From Nocardia sp. CDC159 (GTDB lineage: Bacteria > Actinomycetota > Actinomycetes > Mycobacteriales > Mycobacteriaceae), in NCBI RefSeq assembly GCF_023740735.1, contig NZ_JAMRXH010000004.1:465689-529688 (forward strand): a stretch of 64,000 bases of DNA, read 5' to 3'. Within the stretch, counting starts at the first letter, position 1. Each line of letters opens with the position of its first letter. Under the pieces are notes generated by a model. That model was not told the DNA's origin, searched no databases, and worked only from the letters and a program-made list of their open reading frames with translations. Both the position numbers and the translations under genes were made by a program. Shown here one piece after another: positions 1 to 7,916 of this stretch.

Positions 1-27
1 TCGAGATGAGAACAGGAGCACGGGACT

Positions 28-1089
28 TTGCCTTCGGATATGCGTGATACCAGCTCGCGCGCGGTCCATTTCGTAGGTAGCTTCCCGGCCGAGAGCACCG
101 AGGACGCCATGCGCACCATGCTGGGCGGCGCGGGCGAGCGGCTGCGCACTCTGCCGACGGGGGAGGTGCGGCGCTACGAGTTCTATATCCAGCCCATCAT
201 CGCGGACCTGGTGGCCCAGGGGGTGCTGGAGGTGCGCTCGGTGGGCAGCTGGGAGACCAGCCGCGATCGCACCATCCATCGCGTGCCGCGGGGTAAGCAA
301 CTGCGCGGGGAGGCAATGGATCTCGGCTATCTGGCCGAGGCTCGGGAGGCGCTGCCGCTGTTTCGCGAGCTGCGTCGCGAGCGAGGCCTGCCAGAACTCT
401 CGTTGCAGATCGGCATGCCCACCGCCTTCACGCTGGCGTTCATCGCGATGGGTGTGAATGGGGTGCGCAAGCACAAACAGGCGTTCGTCGATGCGAGCGT
501 GCGGGATATCGCGGCCGTGCGGGAGCTCGCCGGCGACGATGTCGTCATCCAGCTGGAGGCCACCGCCGAATTGCTGCTGATGGCGAAAACCCTGCCGTTC
601 CACCGGCTCGCCGATCGCGCGCTGGGGTTGGCGAAGGGGATCGCCGCCATGGCCGCGGCCGCGCCCGCGGGAACGCGCTTCGGCGTGCATCTGTGCCTCG
701 GCAGCCTGCGCAACAGGGCCGGTGCGCGGCCGCGCGACGCCCGGCCACTGGTGGCGCTGGCGAATTCGGTGGCACGGCACTGGCCCGCGGGTCGTCCGCT
801 GGAATATGTGCACGGCCCGCTGGCCGCCGGGGATATTCCGCCCTCGATGAAGCCGAGCTTCTATGTGCCGCTGCGGGATCTGGACCTGGGCCCCGACACC
901 GCGTTCTACGCGGGTCTCGTGCACGAGATTCCATCGGTGGAACAGCAGGTGCAGACGCTGCACACCGTCGAGGCGGCCCTGGGCCGCCGGGTCGACGGGG
1001 TGGCCAGCGCCTGCGGTCTGGGGCGGCGTCCGCGGGTGGTGGCCGACGCCATGGTGGCGCGGGCGGCCGAGGTTGCCGACGCGCCCTGA
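28..1089 (+). CDS. MetE-like (UROD/MetE fold) protein of unknown function
   Basis: This 353-residue protein is not recognised as a named enzyme. Late in the chain there is a His-x-Cys pair (His221 and Cys223, in GVHLCLG), a glutamate (Glu300) and a lone cysteine (Cys329, in ASACGLG). That spacing recalls the zinc ligands of the catalytic domain of cobalamin-independent methionine synthase, so a UROD/MetE-type barrel with a thiol-activating zinc site is the best guess. The N-terminal half of full-length MetE is missing. I chose the TTG start at 28 because AGGAG lies 9 bases ahead of it; the ATG at 40 is the alternative. The substrate is unknown. Its promoter and left neighbour are outside the window, and the fold assignment is an inference from motif spacing only. 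Confidence 0.6.
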   Translation: MPSDMRDTSSRAVHFVGSFPAESTEDAMRTMLGGAGERLRTLPTGEVRRYEFYIQPIIADLVAQGVLEVRSVGSWETSRDRTIHRVPRGKQLRGEAMDLGYLAEAREALPLFRELRRERGLPELSLQIGMPTAFTLAFIAMGVNGVRKHKQAFVDASVRDIAAVRELAGDDVVIQLEATAELLLMAKTLPFHRLADRALGLAKGIAAMAAAAPAGTRFGVHLCLGSLRNRAGARPRDARPLVALANSVARHWPAGRPLEYVHGPLAAGDIPPSMKPSFYVPLRDLDLGPDTAFYAGLVHEIPSVEQQVQTLHTVEAALGRRVDGVASACGLGRRPRVVADAMVARAAEVADAP

Positions 1090-1122
1090 ATACTCGAATC
1101 GCCGGTGCCGGAGGAGATTCGG

Positions 1123-1914
1123 CTATGGCTTGCGGCAGACCCCGCCGAGCAGGACGAGCTCTGTCGACGGCAGGTCGCCGCCCAGCCACTCCTGCAGGGG
1201 CACCACGCCGGGTTCGAGGATCTCGAAGCCGTCGAACATGGCGGCCACCTGCGCGCGCGAGCGGTACACGACCTGGGAGGGGCTACCGGCGGTATCGCGC
1301 GACGACCGTTCGATGAAGTCCCGGTTGGACTCGTCACCACCGTGGGTGAAGCCGAAGTAGCTGCCCGGAGCCAAGGCGTCCCGGTAACGGGCGACGATGT
1401 CGGCGGGGCCCTCCGCATCCATGATGAAGTGCAGCACGCCGACCATGAGAACCCCGACCGGTTCGTCGAAATCGATCAGCCCTTCGGACCGCACCTGTTC
1501 GATGATGTGCTCGGGATCGCGTGCGTCGGCCAGTATCGGTGTTATCCCGGGCGCGCCCGCCAGCAGGGCGTTGGCGTGGGCGAAGACGACCGGATCGTAA
1601 TCGACCGCGACCACCCGCGCCGTCGGCTCGATCTTCTGTGCCACCTCGTGCACGGTCGGTTCGGTCGGAATGCCCGAACCGAGATCGAGGAACTGCCGGA
1701 CCCCCGCCTCGGCCGCGATCTGGGTTGCGCGCAGCAGGAACTGACGGCTGAACCAGGCCAGTGGGCGAGTGTCGGGCGCAACCTCGAGCATCCGCTGGGC
1801 GACCTTGCGGTCCACCTCGTAGTTGTCCTTGCCGCCCAGCATATAGTCGTAGATCCGAGCCGAGTTCGGCTTGGTTGGGTCGACGCCCTCCGGCGTGCGC
1901 CTGTCCTCCGACAC
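1123..1914 (-). CDS. SAM-dependent methyltransferase, DUF574/Methyltransf_19 family
   Basis: The 263-residue protein starts at a GTG with an excellent ribosome binding site (GGAGGGAGGTAGG just ahead), which excludes the longer reading frame that begins 38 codons earlier. The N-terminus holds the family signature SARIYDYMLGGKDNY (about residues 18-32), followed by the SAM-binding loop FLDLGSGIPT (about 75-84) and an acidic VAVDYDP strand that would hold the ribose. This family is strongly expanded in actinobacteria; its members are predicted class I methyltransferases and the substrate is unknown. The gene is convergent with the MetE-like gene and stands alone, with about 150 bp between it and the diguanylate cyclase. 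I am sure of the family and make no claim about the substrate. Confidence 0.88.
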   Translation of the reverse strand: MSEDRRTPEGVDPTKPNSARIYDYMLGGKDNYEVDRKVAQRMLEVAPDTRPLAWFSRQFLLRATQIAAEAGVRQFLDLGSGIPTEPTVHEVAQKIEPTARVVAVDYDPVVFAHANALLAGAPGITPILADARDPEHIIEQVRSEGLIDFDEPVGVLMVGVLHFIMDAEGPADIVARYRDALAPGSYFGFTHGGDESNRDFIERSSRDTAGSPSQVVYRSRAQVAAMFDGFEILEPGVVPLQEWLGGDLPSTELVLLGGVCRKP

Positions 1915-2064
1915 CCTACCTCCCTCCACTTCGACAATCGTACAAGCCGAGCAGGCACATGTACGCCGAACGTGTCCCGAATTCGGCCTTGCCGCACAGC
2001 CGGTTTCGAGTGTCGCGCGATACCACATCGTAAATGATTGCGGTACTTCGTATCACAGGCGGAG

Positions 2065-3363
2065 TCAGGCGGTGGGAAAGGCCGCGGCCGTGACATCGAT
2101 GCTGTGCAGTACCCAGCGATTCGGCCCGGCCGCCTTCGCGCGATACAGACCCGCGTCGGCGGCGTCGAGCAATCGCTCGGCATCGGCATCGGCAACCGGG
2201 GTGACCACCGCGCCGATACAGGCGGTGATCCGCAGCAGATGGTCGTCGACCGGAATGGGATCGGCCAGCGCGCCGAGCATCGCCTCCACGATTCCCGCCA
2301 CCCGCACCGAATCGCAGGGCGGTGCGAACAGCACCACGAATTCGTCGCCGCCGACCCGGGCCAGCATGGCGCCGACGGAGTGCGCGGCCAGCCGGTTGGC
2401 CACCGCGGTCAGCAGCCGGTCGCCCACGCCATGGCCGTAGGTGTCGTTGATGGTCTTGAATCCGTCCAGATCGACGAAGCCCAGCCCGACTCGGTCGTCC
2501 GGTTGCGCCTCGGCGATGATCCGGGCCAGGGTGTCGACCAGGTGGCGGCGGTTGGGCAGTCCGGTCAGCGGATCATGGCGGGCCTGGCGGTGCAGTTCGG
2601 CCTGCAGCGCCCGGCGCTGGGTGGTGTCCTCGCCGACCACGAGCAGATAGGCCGAGCGACCGCCGGTCTCGGGGACCAGCGTGATGGCCCAGGCGGCCCA
2701 GCCGCCGCCCCCGTCGGGACGCCGGTAGCGCAGCTCGAGCCGGACGGTGCCCGATCCCGCCGCGAGCAACTCCTCGAACACCCGCGACTCCATCTGCGCC
2801 CGGTCGTCGGGATGAACCAGATCCGATACCGGCCGTCCGCGCAGCCGCGGGACCGGGATGCCGAGCATGGTGGCGAGGGTGGGGTTGACGTCGACCACCC
2901 GGCCGTTGGTGTCGCCGATGCCGATGGCCACGGCGGCGTTGTCGAACATGACCCGGAACCGGATCTCGGCGGCGTGACGGGCGTCGGCCATCGCCGTATG
3001 CAGCATCTCCTGATCGCGGGCGCGAGCGGTCAGCAGCGTCTCGGTGTAGCCGCGGGCCAGCTCGCCGAATACCGCGACCATGCGATCGCCGTGCGGCGCA
3101 ACCAGTTCGGTGAGCGGGGTGAGCGCGTACGCGGAGCGGGTGAGCACCCGCGGGTCGGTCAGATTCGCCCGCACCAGCTCCGCGCCCACCGCGGCCGCGT
3201 CGGACGGATCGAACGGTTCGGTGGCCGCCGCGGCGGCGATCCGCTCCAGCAGTCGCAGCAGCAGCCGATCGAGTTCCAGCATCGACATGGGGACGAATCC
3301 GGTCTCGGCGACCGAGATTCGCCATTGCCGCGCCAGTGCCGCGATTTCGCTCCTGCGTGTCAT
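2065..3363 (-). CDS. PAS domain-containing diguanylate cyclase (GGDEF)
   Basis: The 432-residue protein probably makes the second messenger cyclic di-GMP from two GTP. The order is an alpha-helical N-terminal sensor-like region (about 1-125), a PAS domain (about 130-250, with FDNAAVAIGIGDTNGRVVDVN and a typical HPDD turn) and a GGDEF domain (about 265-425) starting at HDPLTGLPNRR. The active-site motif GGDEF is intact, so catalysis is expected. There is no RxxD inhibitory site just ahead of it, so classical product inhibition is not expected. There is no EAL domain and no membrane segment. I chose the ATG at 3363 because the frame opens only 11 codons earlier and the MTRR start is more natural. 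The signal sensed by the PAS domain is unknown. Confidence 0.87.
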   Translation of the reverse strand: MTRRSEIAALARQWRISVAETGFVPMSMLELDRLLLRLLERIAAAAATEPFDPSDAAAVGAELVRANLTDPRVLTRSAYALTPLTELVAPHGDRMVAVFGELARGYTETLLTARARDQEMLHTAMADARHAAEIRFRVMFDNAAVAIGIGDTNGRVVDVNPTLATMLGIPVPRLRGRPVSDLVHPDDRAQMESRVFEELLAAGSGTVRLELRYRRPDGGGGWAAWAITLVPETGGRSAYLLVVGEDTTQRRALQAELHRQARHDPLTGLPNRRHLVDTLARIIAEAQPDDRVGLGFVDLDGFKTINDTYGHGVGDRLLTAVANRLAAHSVGAMLARVGGDEFVVLFAPPCDSVRVAGIVEAMLGALADPIPVDDHLLRITACIGAVVTPVADADAERLLDAADAGLYRAKAAGPNRWVLHSIDVTAAAFPTA

Positions 3364-3685
3364 GCAAACCCACCCCCGCCCAAATCCGACCTGCACTCAG
3401 CGACTTGCGGGAACGGCGTGGTGCCGAACCAGAGCACCAGGCTACCGCGCCCACGGCCGTGTTTCGCGGCGGCATGCTTCCGGTTGGTGCGATCGTCACC
3501 GATCCGAGTCCCGCGGCACGTCGGGCGGGTGGCCGTGGGGCGCGGGCGAACGGGTCCGTCACTCGAATCCGCTTGTGTGTGCGGCGGTCTCGCGGCGGCG
3601 GAGCCGGAACCCGGTGCGCCGCGCGGGCGACGACCGGACGGCCGTCGCGAACGCCACCCCTACTGCCCCGACCCCCGAAATCGGA
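3364..3685. other. Non-coding stretch between the diguanylate cyclase and lsr2
   Basis: These 322 bases lie upstream of the diguanylate cyclase and downstream of lsr2, both on the minus strand. The open frames crossing it have arginine/proline-rich compositions typical of GC-rich shadow frames and no recognisable motif. It presumably holds the cyclase promoter and the lsr2 terminator, but I see no clear hairpin, operator or promoter that I could defend. Confidence 0.5.
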
Positions 3686-4021
3686 TTACTTGTTGGCTTT
3701 GTGATAGGCCGAGACGACCTCGGAGGAAATTCGGCCACGCGCCGAGACGTTGTAACCGTGTTTCTTGGCCCATTCCCGGATGGCCACGGTTTGCTCACGG
3801 TCGGCGGCGGTCTTGGGGCGGGCGGTGCCGCCCGCCTTGAGGCGGCCCACCTTGCGGGCCTTTTCCGTCCAGGGCTCGAGCGCCCCCCGCAGCTTGCCGG
3901 CATTCAGCGTGGACAGGTCGATTTCATAGGCCACACCGTCGATCGAGAACTGCACGGTCTCATCCGCTTTGGACTTCCCGTCGTAATCGTCGACAAGCGT
4001 GACGGTGACCTTCTTGGCCAT
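3686..4021 (-). CDS. lsr2: Lsr2 nucleoid-associated xenogeneic silencer
   Basis: The 111-residue protein is essentially full length for Lsr2, the actinobacterial H-NS analogue that bridges DNA and silences AT-rich, horizontally acquired genes. The N-terminal half (MAKKVTVTLVDDYDG to about residue 60) is the dimerisation/oligomerisation region. The C-terminal part carries the IREWAKKHGYNVSARGRIS block, whose Arg-Gly-Arg is the AT-hook-like minor-groove-binding motif. The start is the ATG at 4021 with AAGGGG about 7 bases upstream; a much longer in-frame extension exists but lacks family similarity. It is divergent from the PAS-ANTAR gene across about 160 bp of lower-GC DNA, where its promoter should lie. 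The identification is very secure. Confidence 0.97.
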   Translation of the reverse strand: MAKKVTVTLVDDYDGKSKADETVQFSIDGVAYEIDLSTLNAGKLRGALEPWTEKARKVGRLKAGGTARPKTAADREQTVAIREWAKKHGYNVSARGRISSEVVSAYHKANK

Positions 4022-4180
4022 GAGCGAGCCCCTTCGCAAGACATGGAACAACTGGGATTCTGTATACCGTACCGCAACGCTCGCGCGCACACCGAATCCG
4101 GCGCAATTTCGGCGTTTCCTGTGAGCAATGCCGAAAGCCGAAAACAATCCGCGCCCGCAACAATTCCGGCCGATATGTGA

Positions 4181-4906
4181 ATGGCCCGCCTCGCACCGGG
4201 GCCGGCGGCGGCGGATACTGGGACGGTGGCCACGGATGGGGAACTGTCTGACGAGGATGCCGAAACGCTGGAGCGGGTGATCGGATCGGGCGCCCCGGCG
4301 GGGATCGGGACGTTCCGCTACCTGTTCGCCGACCAGCGCTGGGAGTGGTCCCCGGAGGTGGCCCGGATGCACGGCTACGAGCCCGGCGCCGTGCGGCCGA
4401 CCACCGAACTGCTGTTGTCGCACAAACATCCGGAGGACCGCGACCGGGTGCGGGCGCTGATCACCTCGGTCGAGGACGGCGCACCGTTCTCCAGCAGCCA
4501 TCGCATCATCGATACCGCCGGGCGCGTGCACCATGTGACCGTGCTGTCGTATCCGCTTTACGACGCGTCCGGCGACCGGGTGGGCACGGGCGGCTATTAC
4601 ATCGATCTGACCGCCGCGGTCGATGCCGAACAGCGCCGCGTGATCGACGACCGGCTGCCGCAATGGGTCGCCGCGGGCGCCGAAATCGAGCAGGCCAAGG
4701 GCGCGCTCATGCTCGTCTACGGAATACCCGGCGATCAGGCCACGCGGCTGCTGCTGTGGCGGGCGCGGGAGACCGGTACGCCGCTGCGCGCGCTGTGCAT
4801 CCGGCTGACCGCTGAACTGACCGATTTCGCGCGCGCGGACTCGGATCTGCGCCGTAAATTCGATCACATCCTGCTGACCGTGCACGAACGGGTCGAATCG
4901 GACTGA
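4181..4906 (+). CDS. PAS-ANTAR RNA-binding antiterminator
   Basis: The 241-residue protein pairs a PAS fold (about residues 40-150, with the typical WSPEVARMHGYEPG start and HPEDRDRV turn) with a C-terminal ANTAR domain (about 165-225, with the signature IEQAKGALMLVYG). ANTAR domains bind paired hexaloop hairpins in nascent RNA and prevent termination; the PAS domain presumably provides signal control. This PAS-ANTAR architecture is common in mycobacteria and nocardiae, where the targets are mostly unknown. An in-frame GTG at 4226 is an alternative start that would remove 15 poorly conserved residues, and neither start has a strong ribosome binding site. I see no obvious ANTAR target hairpin pair close by, so the target is likely elsewhere. 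Confidence 0.85.
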   Translation: MARLAPGPAAADTGTVATDGELSDEDAETLERVIGSGAPAGIGTFRYLFADQRWEWSPEVARMHGYEPGAVRPTTELLLSHKHPEDRDRVRALITSVEDGAPFSSSHRIIDTAGRVHHVTVLSYPLYDASGDRVGTGGYYIDLTAAVDAEQRRVIDDRLPQWVAAGAEIEQAKGALMLVYGIPGDQATRLLLWRARETGTPLRALCIRLTAELTDFARADSDLRRKFDHILLTVHERVESD

Positions 4907-5020
4907 TCCGGCGGGAATATGTGTTTGGGGTCACATTCCCTTCCCATTCGCCACCGCGGCCGCGACCATCGAGTCATTGTTTGCTGATTATTCGCTGGCC
5001 GGGGGATCGGAGTAATAATC

Positions 5021-5314
5021 GTGACAATCGAGCGACCCCCGCCGCACGTGAATCCACCGCCGGAGTTCGGCGCCGCGGCCGGGCCGCTGGGTATCCCGGC
5101 GGCCGTGCTCGGCCTCGTGCTGTTTCTCGGTGAGGTGGTCGCGCTGCCCCGGCTGGCGCACTGGGCCGCCGAATACGGGGCCGTGCTGGTCTATCTCGCC
5201 TTCGGAATCTACACCGCCGTCGTGGGCACGCTCGTTTGGTGGGGTGTGGACACCGAGGCCGATCGGCGCGCCCGGGCCGGGCGGAAACGGGCCGCCGCGC
5301 GATCCCGTCGCTGA
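5021..5314 (+). CDS. Small two-helix membrane protein of unknown function
   Basis: This 97-residue protein is not recognised. It has a proline-rich cytoplasmic N-terminus, two hydrophobic helices (about residues 24-43 and 52-73) and a strongly basic C-terminal tail (RRARAGRKRAAARSRR), so both ends are predicted to be inside. It starts at GTG with only a weak GGAG ahead. It converges on the NRAMP-type gene with 32 bp between the stop codons, a gap holding the 14-bp palindrome CGCGCGGCCGCGCG at about 5325-5338 that may help end both transcripts. The clean membrane topology and positive-inside charge support a real gene. Confidence 0.6.
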   Translation: MTIERPPPHVNPPPEFGAAAGPLGIPAAVLGLVLFLGEVVALPRLAHWAAEYGAVLVYLAFGIYTAVVGTLVWWGVDTEADRRARAGRKRAAARSRR

Positions 5315-5346
5315 CGACGGTCTCGCGCGGCCGCGCGGTGGTTCGG

Positions 5347-7086
5347 TCAGCCGATGATGGACTGGCCGATCTTGACTCCGACCAGGATCACCGCGAGGAC
5401 GAGATAGGCCCGCAGCGCGAGCATTCCGGCCGTGCGAAGCGGTGAGAACGCCGGTCGCGCCAGCGTTTCCAGCGCCGGGGTGCGCCAGGAGTCGCGATCC
5501 TGCTCGAGAATCGCCCGGCGTTCGGTCCGCGACAGCGGCGTCGAATCCAGCTCCTCGATCTGGCCGGGGTCCAGGCCGCCGAGTTCGGCCGCCGTGCGTT
5601 CGGCCGCGCGCCGCTCGGCCCGGCGCCGGGCCAGGGCGATCGCGCCGCCGCCGAGCAGTCCGACCAGCGCGCCCATCGCGAAGAATGTCCGCAGGGCGGC
5701 GGTGGACAGTTCGGGGAAGAACGTGGCGGCGGTCAACGCCAGGGACAGCAGCACCAGCGCCCAGACGATCGCGCCCGCGACGATGTTCTGCCGGGTGGTG
5801 TTCACCCACGGCCCGAGCACGGCTCGGTCGTTGCACAGCAGTACCAGAAACACCGTCGCCGAGGGCAGCAGCACCCCGGCCAGCGCCTGCACCCCCTGGG
5901 TGAGCAGGCCCAGCACGTGATCGGGGCTGAACGAGACCGCGGCGGCGACGGCCAGCAGCAGCGCGTAGCCGAGGTAGAACACCGGCGCCTCGCTGATCTT
6001 CCAGTGCAGCGAATGCCGCTTGCCGAGGGTGTCGCCGAGCGCGTAGGTGGTGGCCAGGCCGACGGCATTGGCCCCGATCAGCGAGGCATCCAGCAGCAGG
6101 ATGGCGAACAGCGCGCCGACCGTCTCGCCCAGGTGGTCGTGCAGGGCCTGGGCGACCGCGCCCGCGTCGGTGAAGTTCCCGACCGCCTCGGTACCGGCCA
6201 GCCCGAAGGCCGCCGCGGCCATGATCGCCACCGCGCCGAGCATGACCACCACGATGCCGACCCACAGATCGATGCGTTCGTAGCGGATCCAGCGCGGGGT
6301 GATCCGCTTGTCGACGATGTTGGACTGCTGGAAGAACAGCTGCCAGGGCGCGACGGTGGTCCCCACGATCGCGACGATGAGTAGCAGCAGGGTGGAATTC
6401 AACCCGCCCGGGAACGACGGCACCAGGCCCTTGGCGATCTCGGTGGCGCTGGGGTGTACCAGATACGCCAGCGGGAACATCACGATATTGACCGCGATGA
6501 GCCCGAACAGGAATCGTTCCCAGCGCCGGAACGATCCGCCCGCCACGACCGCGAACAGCAGCACGGCGGCCAGCGGCACCGAGATCGATTTGGGCAGTCC
6601 GAAATAGCCGAGGGCCATTGCCACGCCGATGAATTCGGTGACGATGGTCAGGGCGTTGACCACGAACAGATCGCCCACGCTGAACGCGCCCCAGAATTTG
6701 CCGAATCGCGCGAAGATCAGCCGCGCATGGCCGACGCCCGCGACCGCGCCGAGCCGCACGACCATCTCCTGATTGACATAGAGCACCGGAATCAACAGCA
6801 GCAGCGTCCAGACCAGCGCCATGCCGTAGTTCTGTCCGGCCTGGGCGTAGGTGGCCACGCCGCCCGCATCGTTGTCCCCGACCATGACGATCAATCCGGG
6901 GCCGATCACGACCAGCAGCATCTTGAATCGCTGCCAGCGGCTGCGCCCCGCGGCCGTATCGTCGCGCCGGATGGTTCCCAGCGCGCCGACGATATCGCCG
7001 ACATGCGCGCTGTCCATGACCGCGCCGGTCGGCTGTTCGGCGACGGTGGTGTCGCGACGCGAGGCGCCGCCGGAGAAGAAGGCCAT
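5347..7086 (-). CDS. NRAMP/SLC11-family divalent metal transporter of the magnesium (NRMT-like) subtype
   Basis: This 579-residue inner-membrane protein has the NRAMP fold with about 11 helices, plus an N-terminal cytosolic extension of about 55 residues and a long charged C-terminal segment before a last helix. The canonical TM1 motif Asp-Pro-Gly-Asn is replaced by Asp73-Ala-Gly-Gly76, and the TM6 Met-Pro-His is replaced by Ala246-Pro-Trp248. The same loss of the Asn and Met ligands is known for the NRMT branch, which carries hydrated Mg2+ rather than Mn2+ or Fe2+. The start is ATG with AAGGGAG ahead; the frame extends upstream without family similarity. An M-box riboswitch heads the same transcript, which independently supports Mg2+. 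I infer a proton-independent Mg2+/Mn2+ uptake system; mntH annotation would probably be wrong. Confidence 0.82.
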   Translation of the reverse strand: MAFFSGGASRRDTTVAEQPTGAVMDSAHVGDIVGALGTIRRDDTAAGRSRWQRFKMLLVVIGPGLIVMVGDNDAGGVATYAQAGQNYGMALVWTLLLLIPVLYVNQEMVVRLGAVAGVGHARLIFARFGKFWGAFSVGDLFVVNALTIVTEFIGVAMALGYFGLPKSISVPLAAVLLFAVVAGGSFRRWERFLFGLIAVNIVMFPLAYLVHPSATEIAKGLVPSFPGGLNSTLLLLIVAIVGTTVAPWQLFFQQSNIVDKRITPRWIRYERIDLWVGIVVVMLGAVAIMAAAAFGLAGTEAVGNFTDAGAVAQALHDHLGETVGALFAILLLDASLIGANAVGLATTYALGDTLGKRHSLHWKISEAPVFYLGYALLLAVAAAVSFSPDHVLGLLTQGVQALAGVLLPSATVFLVLLCNDRAVLGPWVNTTRQNIVAGAIVWALVLLSLALTAATFFPELSTAALRTFFAMGALVGLLGGGAIALARRRAERRAAERTAAELGGLDPGQIEELDSTPLSRTERRAILEQDRDSWRTPALETLARPAFSPLRTAGMLALRAYLVLAVILVGVKIGQSIIG

Positions 7087-7150
7087 GGCCGTTCTCCCTT
7101 TCTTGCGTGCGATGTGGACGCCGAGCCGGTGGACCGGTCGCCCGCGCGCA

Positions 7151-7188
7151 CCGCCGTTCCGGCCGCGTGCGCACGGCCGGAACGACGG
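7151..7188 (-). promoter_or_regulatory. Strong leader hairpin ahead of the magnesium transporter gene
   Basis: On the minus-strand transcript 7188-7174 pairs with 7165-7151 to form a 15-bp stem (one G-U pair) closed by an 8-base loop. It lies about 65 bases upstream of the transporter start codon, between the 53-codon ORF and the transporter. There is no T-run after it, so it is not a textbook intrinsic terminator. It could be a Rho-dependent or pausing element, an RNA processing/stabilising stem, or the expression platform of the long leader. Confidence 0.6.
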
Positions 7189-7306
7189 AGATGACGGGGC
7201 TTCGACGGTGGCGGGCGGGCAACCGAGATCACCGGCACCCCGGCCACATCGATGGGTGATTCCTGAAACAGGCAGCGGCACAGTCGATTACGTGCCGTTT
7301 CGGATC

Positions 7307-7468
7307 CTACCGGTGGTACGGGTGAGCGCCGAGCGAGGCGCTGACGACCGCCAGCGGGGTCTGGGCGGCCCGCAGGTTGTGCCGCTCCTGCGGGGTGAGC
7401 TGGTAGCGCGCCCGGACGCGGCGGGCGGCGCTGAGCAGGGTCAGGCGGGGGAAAGTGGTGAAGGTCAT
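7307..7468 (-). CDS. Small 53-codon ORF in the magnesium transporter leader transcript
   Basis: The predicted 53-residue protein (beginning MTFTTFPRLTLL) is basic, with a short hydrophobic N-terminus, an arginine-rich middle (AARRVRARYQL) and a C-terminus ending GAHPYHR. It has a very good ribosome binding site, GAGGAG seven bases before the ATG, which is the main reason for calling it. It lies 3' of the M-box riboswitch and 5' of the transporter, on the same strand. I do not recognise the family. In mycobacteria an M-box likewise precedes a short unknown ORF (Rv1535), so it may be a functional counterpart, or a second leader ORF whose translation tunes the downstream gene. Confidence 0.6.
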   Translation of the reverse strand: MTFTTFPRLTLLSAARRVRARYQLTPQERHNLRAAQTPLAVVSASLGAHPYHR

Positions 7469-7553
7469 GATGGACTCCTCATGGGAAAGTCCAGCCGCCA
7501 CAACGGTTTTCGCGCACGCCGAGGCACGCGGAAACGCTCGGTCTCCGCGCGGA

Positions 7554-7637
7554 TCAGACTGCGGGAAATGTGCGGCAGGCTGGTAACGGAACAGAATGTC
7601 GACCCGGACTCGGATACGGACCATCGCCGGATTTCAT
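7554..7637 (-). CDS. Proline-rich 27-codon upstream ORF between M-box and transporter
   Basis: ATG at 7637 opens a 27-codon frame with six prolines, spaced as PYPSP and VPLP, and ending TFPAV. The purine-rich GGAGGTGAGGG lies just upstream, with GAGGG at 5-base spacing. Proline-rich leader peptides (MgtL, MgtP) control the mgtA and mgtC leader RNAs in enteric bacteria because slow translation at proline codons, for example at low proline or poor EF-P/Mg2+ status, changes leader folding. The same arrangement here, directly after a Mg2+ riboswitch, makes this a likely regulatory uORF. It is too short to identify by homology, and a longer in-frame upstream extension without a ribosome binding site is less likely. 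Confidence 0.55.
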   Translation of the reverse strand: MKSGDGPYPSPGRHSVPLPACRTFPAV

Positions 7638-7751
7638 CTCGTCCCTCACCTCCTTGCCGCCGGGACGCACGCGCGCGTCATCGAATCGAATGTCAGAACC
7701 GGCGCACACGCCGGGGGATTGCGCCCGCCGAACCGCGGGATGCGCACCCCT

Positions 7752-7905
7752 CTCGTCAGAGCTTCGGCACTGCACGACGTATCCCGCGTGGGAAGCCACT
7801 TCGGATCACCCCTTAATCCGGGAAGATCTGTCCTAACCCTGGGCGTCTCTCGACGTCGTCGGATCAGTGGCCTGTGTTCGTACAGGAGCCTCGCCTAGCG
7901 AGGTG
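7752..7905 (-). promoter_or_regulatory. M-box (ykoK-type) magnesium riboswitch
   Basis: Read on the minus strand, the region opens with GCTAGGCGAGGCTCCTGTAC, nearly identical to the M-box consensus opening. It continues with AGACGCCCAGGGTTAGGACAG, the conserved internal block, and closes with GTGCAGTGCCGAAGCTCTGAC, the conserved 3' strand. Order and spacing agree with the known six-Mg2+ aptamer, which compacts at high Mg2+ and turns expression off. It is oriented toward the proline-rich uORF, the 53-codon ORF and the NRAMP-type transporter. No transcriptional terminator with a T-run follows directly, so the expression platform may work through the uORF, Rho or the later hairpin. Confidence 0.93.
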
Positions 7906-7916
7906 CTGACCCGGCA

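Noticed and set aside
7597..7836. Small plus-strand frames across the Mg2+ leader
   Set aside because: They run antisense to the M-box, have no ribosome binding site and no hydrophobic or conserved pattern.
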